Source: Achromobacter sp. UMC71 | Lineage (GTDB): Bacteria; Pseudomonadota; Gammaproteobacteria; Burkholderiales; Burkholderiaceae_B | Reading direction: 5' to 3' | Assembly: GCF_014170305.1 (NCBI RefSeq) | Contig: NZ_LZZT01000010.1 | Coordinates: 310,001 to 374,000, forward strand | DNA: 64,000 bases | Part shown: in pieces, positions 62,519-64,000 of the stretch | How positions within the stretch are numbered: the stretch's first letter is position 1 | How the letters are laid out: each line of letters opens with the position of its first letter | The notes under the pieces: generated by a model | The model's input: the letters and a program-made list of their open reading frames with translations, nothing else | Told to the model about the DNA's origin: nothing | Databases searched by the model: none | Program-made: the position numbers and the translations under genes

Positions 62519-64000
62519 TTACGGCCTGTCAGTATTGAAATGCGCCCCGCGGCTGCCGCACTGCGCGATGGCATCGTTCACGATCAGCGCGGCTACCTGG
62601 GCCAGGTTGCGCAGCTCCAGCAAGGCCATGCTGGTTCCGTCGCGATCGCAATACGCCTTGATCTGCGCCGTCAGCGCGCCGATCTGGCTTTTGGCCCGCA
62701 GCAAGCCGGCGTCGGTGCGCACGACGCCGACCTCCCGGCTCATCAGGCGCCGCAGGGCGTCGCGCAGTGCCTCGGCATGCTGGCGGGTCTGAGCATCTGG
62801 CCCGTGTGCGGGGGTAGGCGCCGCAGGTGCATGACGCACGCTTGCAGCCGGCCGCAGCAGGATGTCCCGGGCGGCGGATCGGCCCATGACCACGCATTCC
62901 AGCAATGAGTTGCTGGCCAGCCGGTTGGCGCCGTGCAGGCCGGTGCAGGCGGCTTCGCCCACGGCGTACAGGTTGGCGACTTCGGTGCGGCCTGTGGTGT
63001 CCGCGACGATTCCGCCGCAGGTGTAGTGGGCGGTGGGTGCCACGGGGATGGGGTCGACGGCCATATCGATGCCCAGCGCCAGGCAATGGGCGTGAATGGT
63101 GGGAAAGTGCGTCAGCAGGAAGTCGCGGAGGCGGTGGCTGATATCGAGATGGACGCAGTCCAGGCCGTGGCGCCGCATTTCCTGGTGGATGGCGCGGGCC
63201 ACGATGTCCCGCGGCGCCAATTCGGCGCGCGGATCATGGTCAGGCATGAAGCGGCGCGCGCCGGGCAGCCGCAACAGGCCTCCTTCTCCCCGCACGGCTT
63301 CGGAGATCAGGAAGCCGCCACTCTGTGGATGATGCAGGCCGGTGGGATGAAATTGGGTGAATGCCATGTTGGCGATGCGGCAGCCGGCGCGCCAGGCCAT
63401 GGCGATGCCGTCTCCGGTGGCGGATGGGGGAGCGCTGGTGGTGTCATAGACCTGTCCGGCGCCGCCGCTGGCCAGTACGACGTGAGAGGCCATCATGTCG
63501 ACGTACCGGGCGTGTTCGATATCGAGCAGACGAACGCCCTGGCACGGCGTGCCCGCTGCGCCGCGCTGGATCACGTCGATGGCAAAATGCCGTGGCAGCA
63601 GCGTGATGCCCGGTTGACGCCGGACCCGATCATGCAGCGCATCCATGATGCAGCGCCCGGTCGCATCGGCGCTGTGCACGATGCGCCGGCGTCCGTGGCC
63701 GCCTTCCTGTGTCAGATGCAAGGCGTCGCCCGCGCGGGTAAAGCCCACGCCCTGGTGTTGCAGCCAGGCGATCGCATCGCGAGCCTGCGCAATGATCTGT
63801 CGGGCCGCCGTTGCATCGGACAGGCCGGCGCCCGCGGTCAGGGTGTCTCGCACATGGTCGGCCACGCTGTCCTCGAGCGCGAGCGGGGCGGCGATGCCGC
63901 CCTGGGCCCGAGGGCTTGCGCCATCCATGAGGGGGCCTTTGGCGACCAGGGCGACGCGCCGCCGGGGCGCCAGCTCCAGCGCCGCAGTCATGCCTGCGAG
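62519..64000 (-). CDS. nadB: L-aspartate oxidase, 5' end outside window
   Basis: Flavoprotein that oxidises L-aspartate to iminoaspartate in NAD synthesis. 493 C-terminal residues are visible, running off the right edge: the frame reads through the last bases as LAGMTAALELA, part of the FAD motif, so the initial residues lie beyond. Blocks: GGIAAPLALEDSVADHVRDT, GGHGRRRIVHSADATGRCIM, MAFTQFHPTGLHHPQSGGFL, ISEAVRGEGGLL, TAHYTCGGIVADTTGRTEVA and ANRLASNSLLECVVMG. The HYTCGG sequence with the SLLEC context is diagnostic of NadB versus succinate dehydrogenase. Confidence 0.93.
   Translation of the reverse strand, partial: LAGMTAALELAPRRRVALVAKGPLMDGASPRAQGGIAAPLALEDSVADHVRDTLTAGAGLSDATAARQIIAQARDAIAWLQHQGVGFTRAGDALHLTQEGGHGRRRIVHSADATGRCIMDALHDRVRRQPGITLLPRHFAIDVIQRGAAGTPCQGVRLLDIEHARYVDMMASHVVLASGGAGQVYDTTSAPPSATGDGIAMAWRAGCRIANMAFTQFHPTGLHHPQSGGFLISEAVRGEGGLLRLPGARRFMPDHDPRAELAPRDIVARAIHQEMRRHGLDCVHLDISHRLRDFLLTHFPTIHAHCLALGIDMAVDPIPVAPTAHYTCGGIVADTTGRTEVANLYAVGEAACTGLHGANRLASNSLLECVVMGRSAARDILLRPAASVRHAPAAPTPAHGPDAQTRQHAEALRDALRRLMSREVGVVRTDAGLLRAKSQIGALTAQIKAYCDRDGTSMALLELRNLAQVAALIVNDAIAQCGSRGAHFNTDRP

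Noticed and set aside
62346-62792. 148-codon plus-strand frame entering nadB
   Set aside because: Its second half is antisense to nadB; the first half has no ribosome site or recognisable motif.

Overview
This GC-rich window carries ordinary protein-coding chromosome from a beta-proteobacterium. The family repertoire (taurine dehydrogenase/Xsc route, CstA with YbdD, many MocR and LysR regulators, a classical autotransporter, a bipartite lipoate ligase) suggests Alcaligenaceae, most likely Achromobacter or an environmental Bordetella; this is inference, since no rRNA or other marker is present. I see no tRNA, rRNA, insertion sequence, prophage or CRISPR array. The first gene (ABC permease) and the last (nadB) run off the window edges.

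Layout. 1-2311: amino-acid ABC transporter permease and ATPase translationally coupled to hutG. 2400-5775: a berberine-bridge-like flavoprotein and a glutamate dehydrogenase whose promoter region holds a long inverted repeat. 5949-9119: a minus-strand run yfcG / GNAT / two-gene lipoate ligase / lipoprotein. 9301-15560: DMT exporter with divergent Lrp regulator, MFS plus glutathione peroxidase, and a secreted DUF1501/DUF1800 pair. 15825-21850: TPR protein, then a LysR-controlled four-carbon acid-sugar operon (DUF1537 kinase, PdxA2, an unassigned TIM-barrel-like protein), then an Aer-type receptor. 22013-30508: photolyase, an unusually arranged CoA transferase, periplasmic peroxiredoxin, a YXWGXW protein with a tiny Tyr-rich lipoprotein, DoxX, DbpA and an IclR regulator.

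30669-40120 is an almost complete taurine dissimilation locus. TauABC imports taurine, TauXY deaminates it to sulfoacetaldehyde, Xsc gives sulfite plus acetyl phosphate, and Pta makes acetyl-CoA. TauR (MocR type) lies inside the cluster, and an IclR gene is divergent from xsc. The upstream regions of tauX and tauA share a near-identical palindrome, a good TauR-operator candidate. No sulfite dehydrogenase or sulfite exporter gene is present in the window.

40291-53374: folE; a Cache-domain two-component system divergent from cstA-ybdD (probable pyruvate uptake); a DMT exporter/MocR pair around a perfect 14-bp direct repeat; an MFS carrier; a PhlG-like hydrolase with divergent TetR and a palindrome between them; dps; a hydroxyacid dehydrogenase with a small overlapping partner; and an ArsR-type regulator whose own promoter and that of the following oxidoreductase carry the same 20-bp palindrome. 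54463-64000: a three-gene cluster of unknown function including a membrane-anchored protein with two bL12-C-terminal-like segments, a diguanylate cyclase, a small acidic protein, an autotransporter with an AT-rich upstream region, and nadB.
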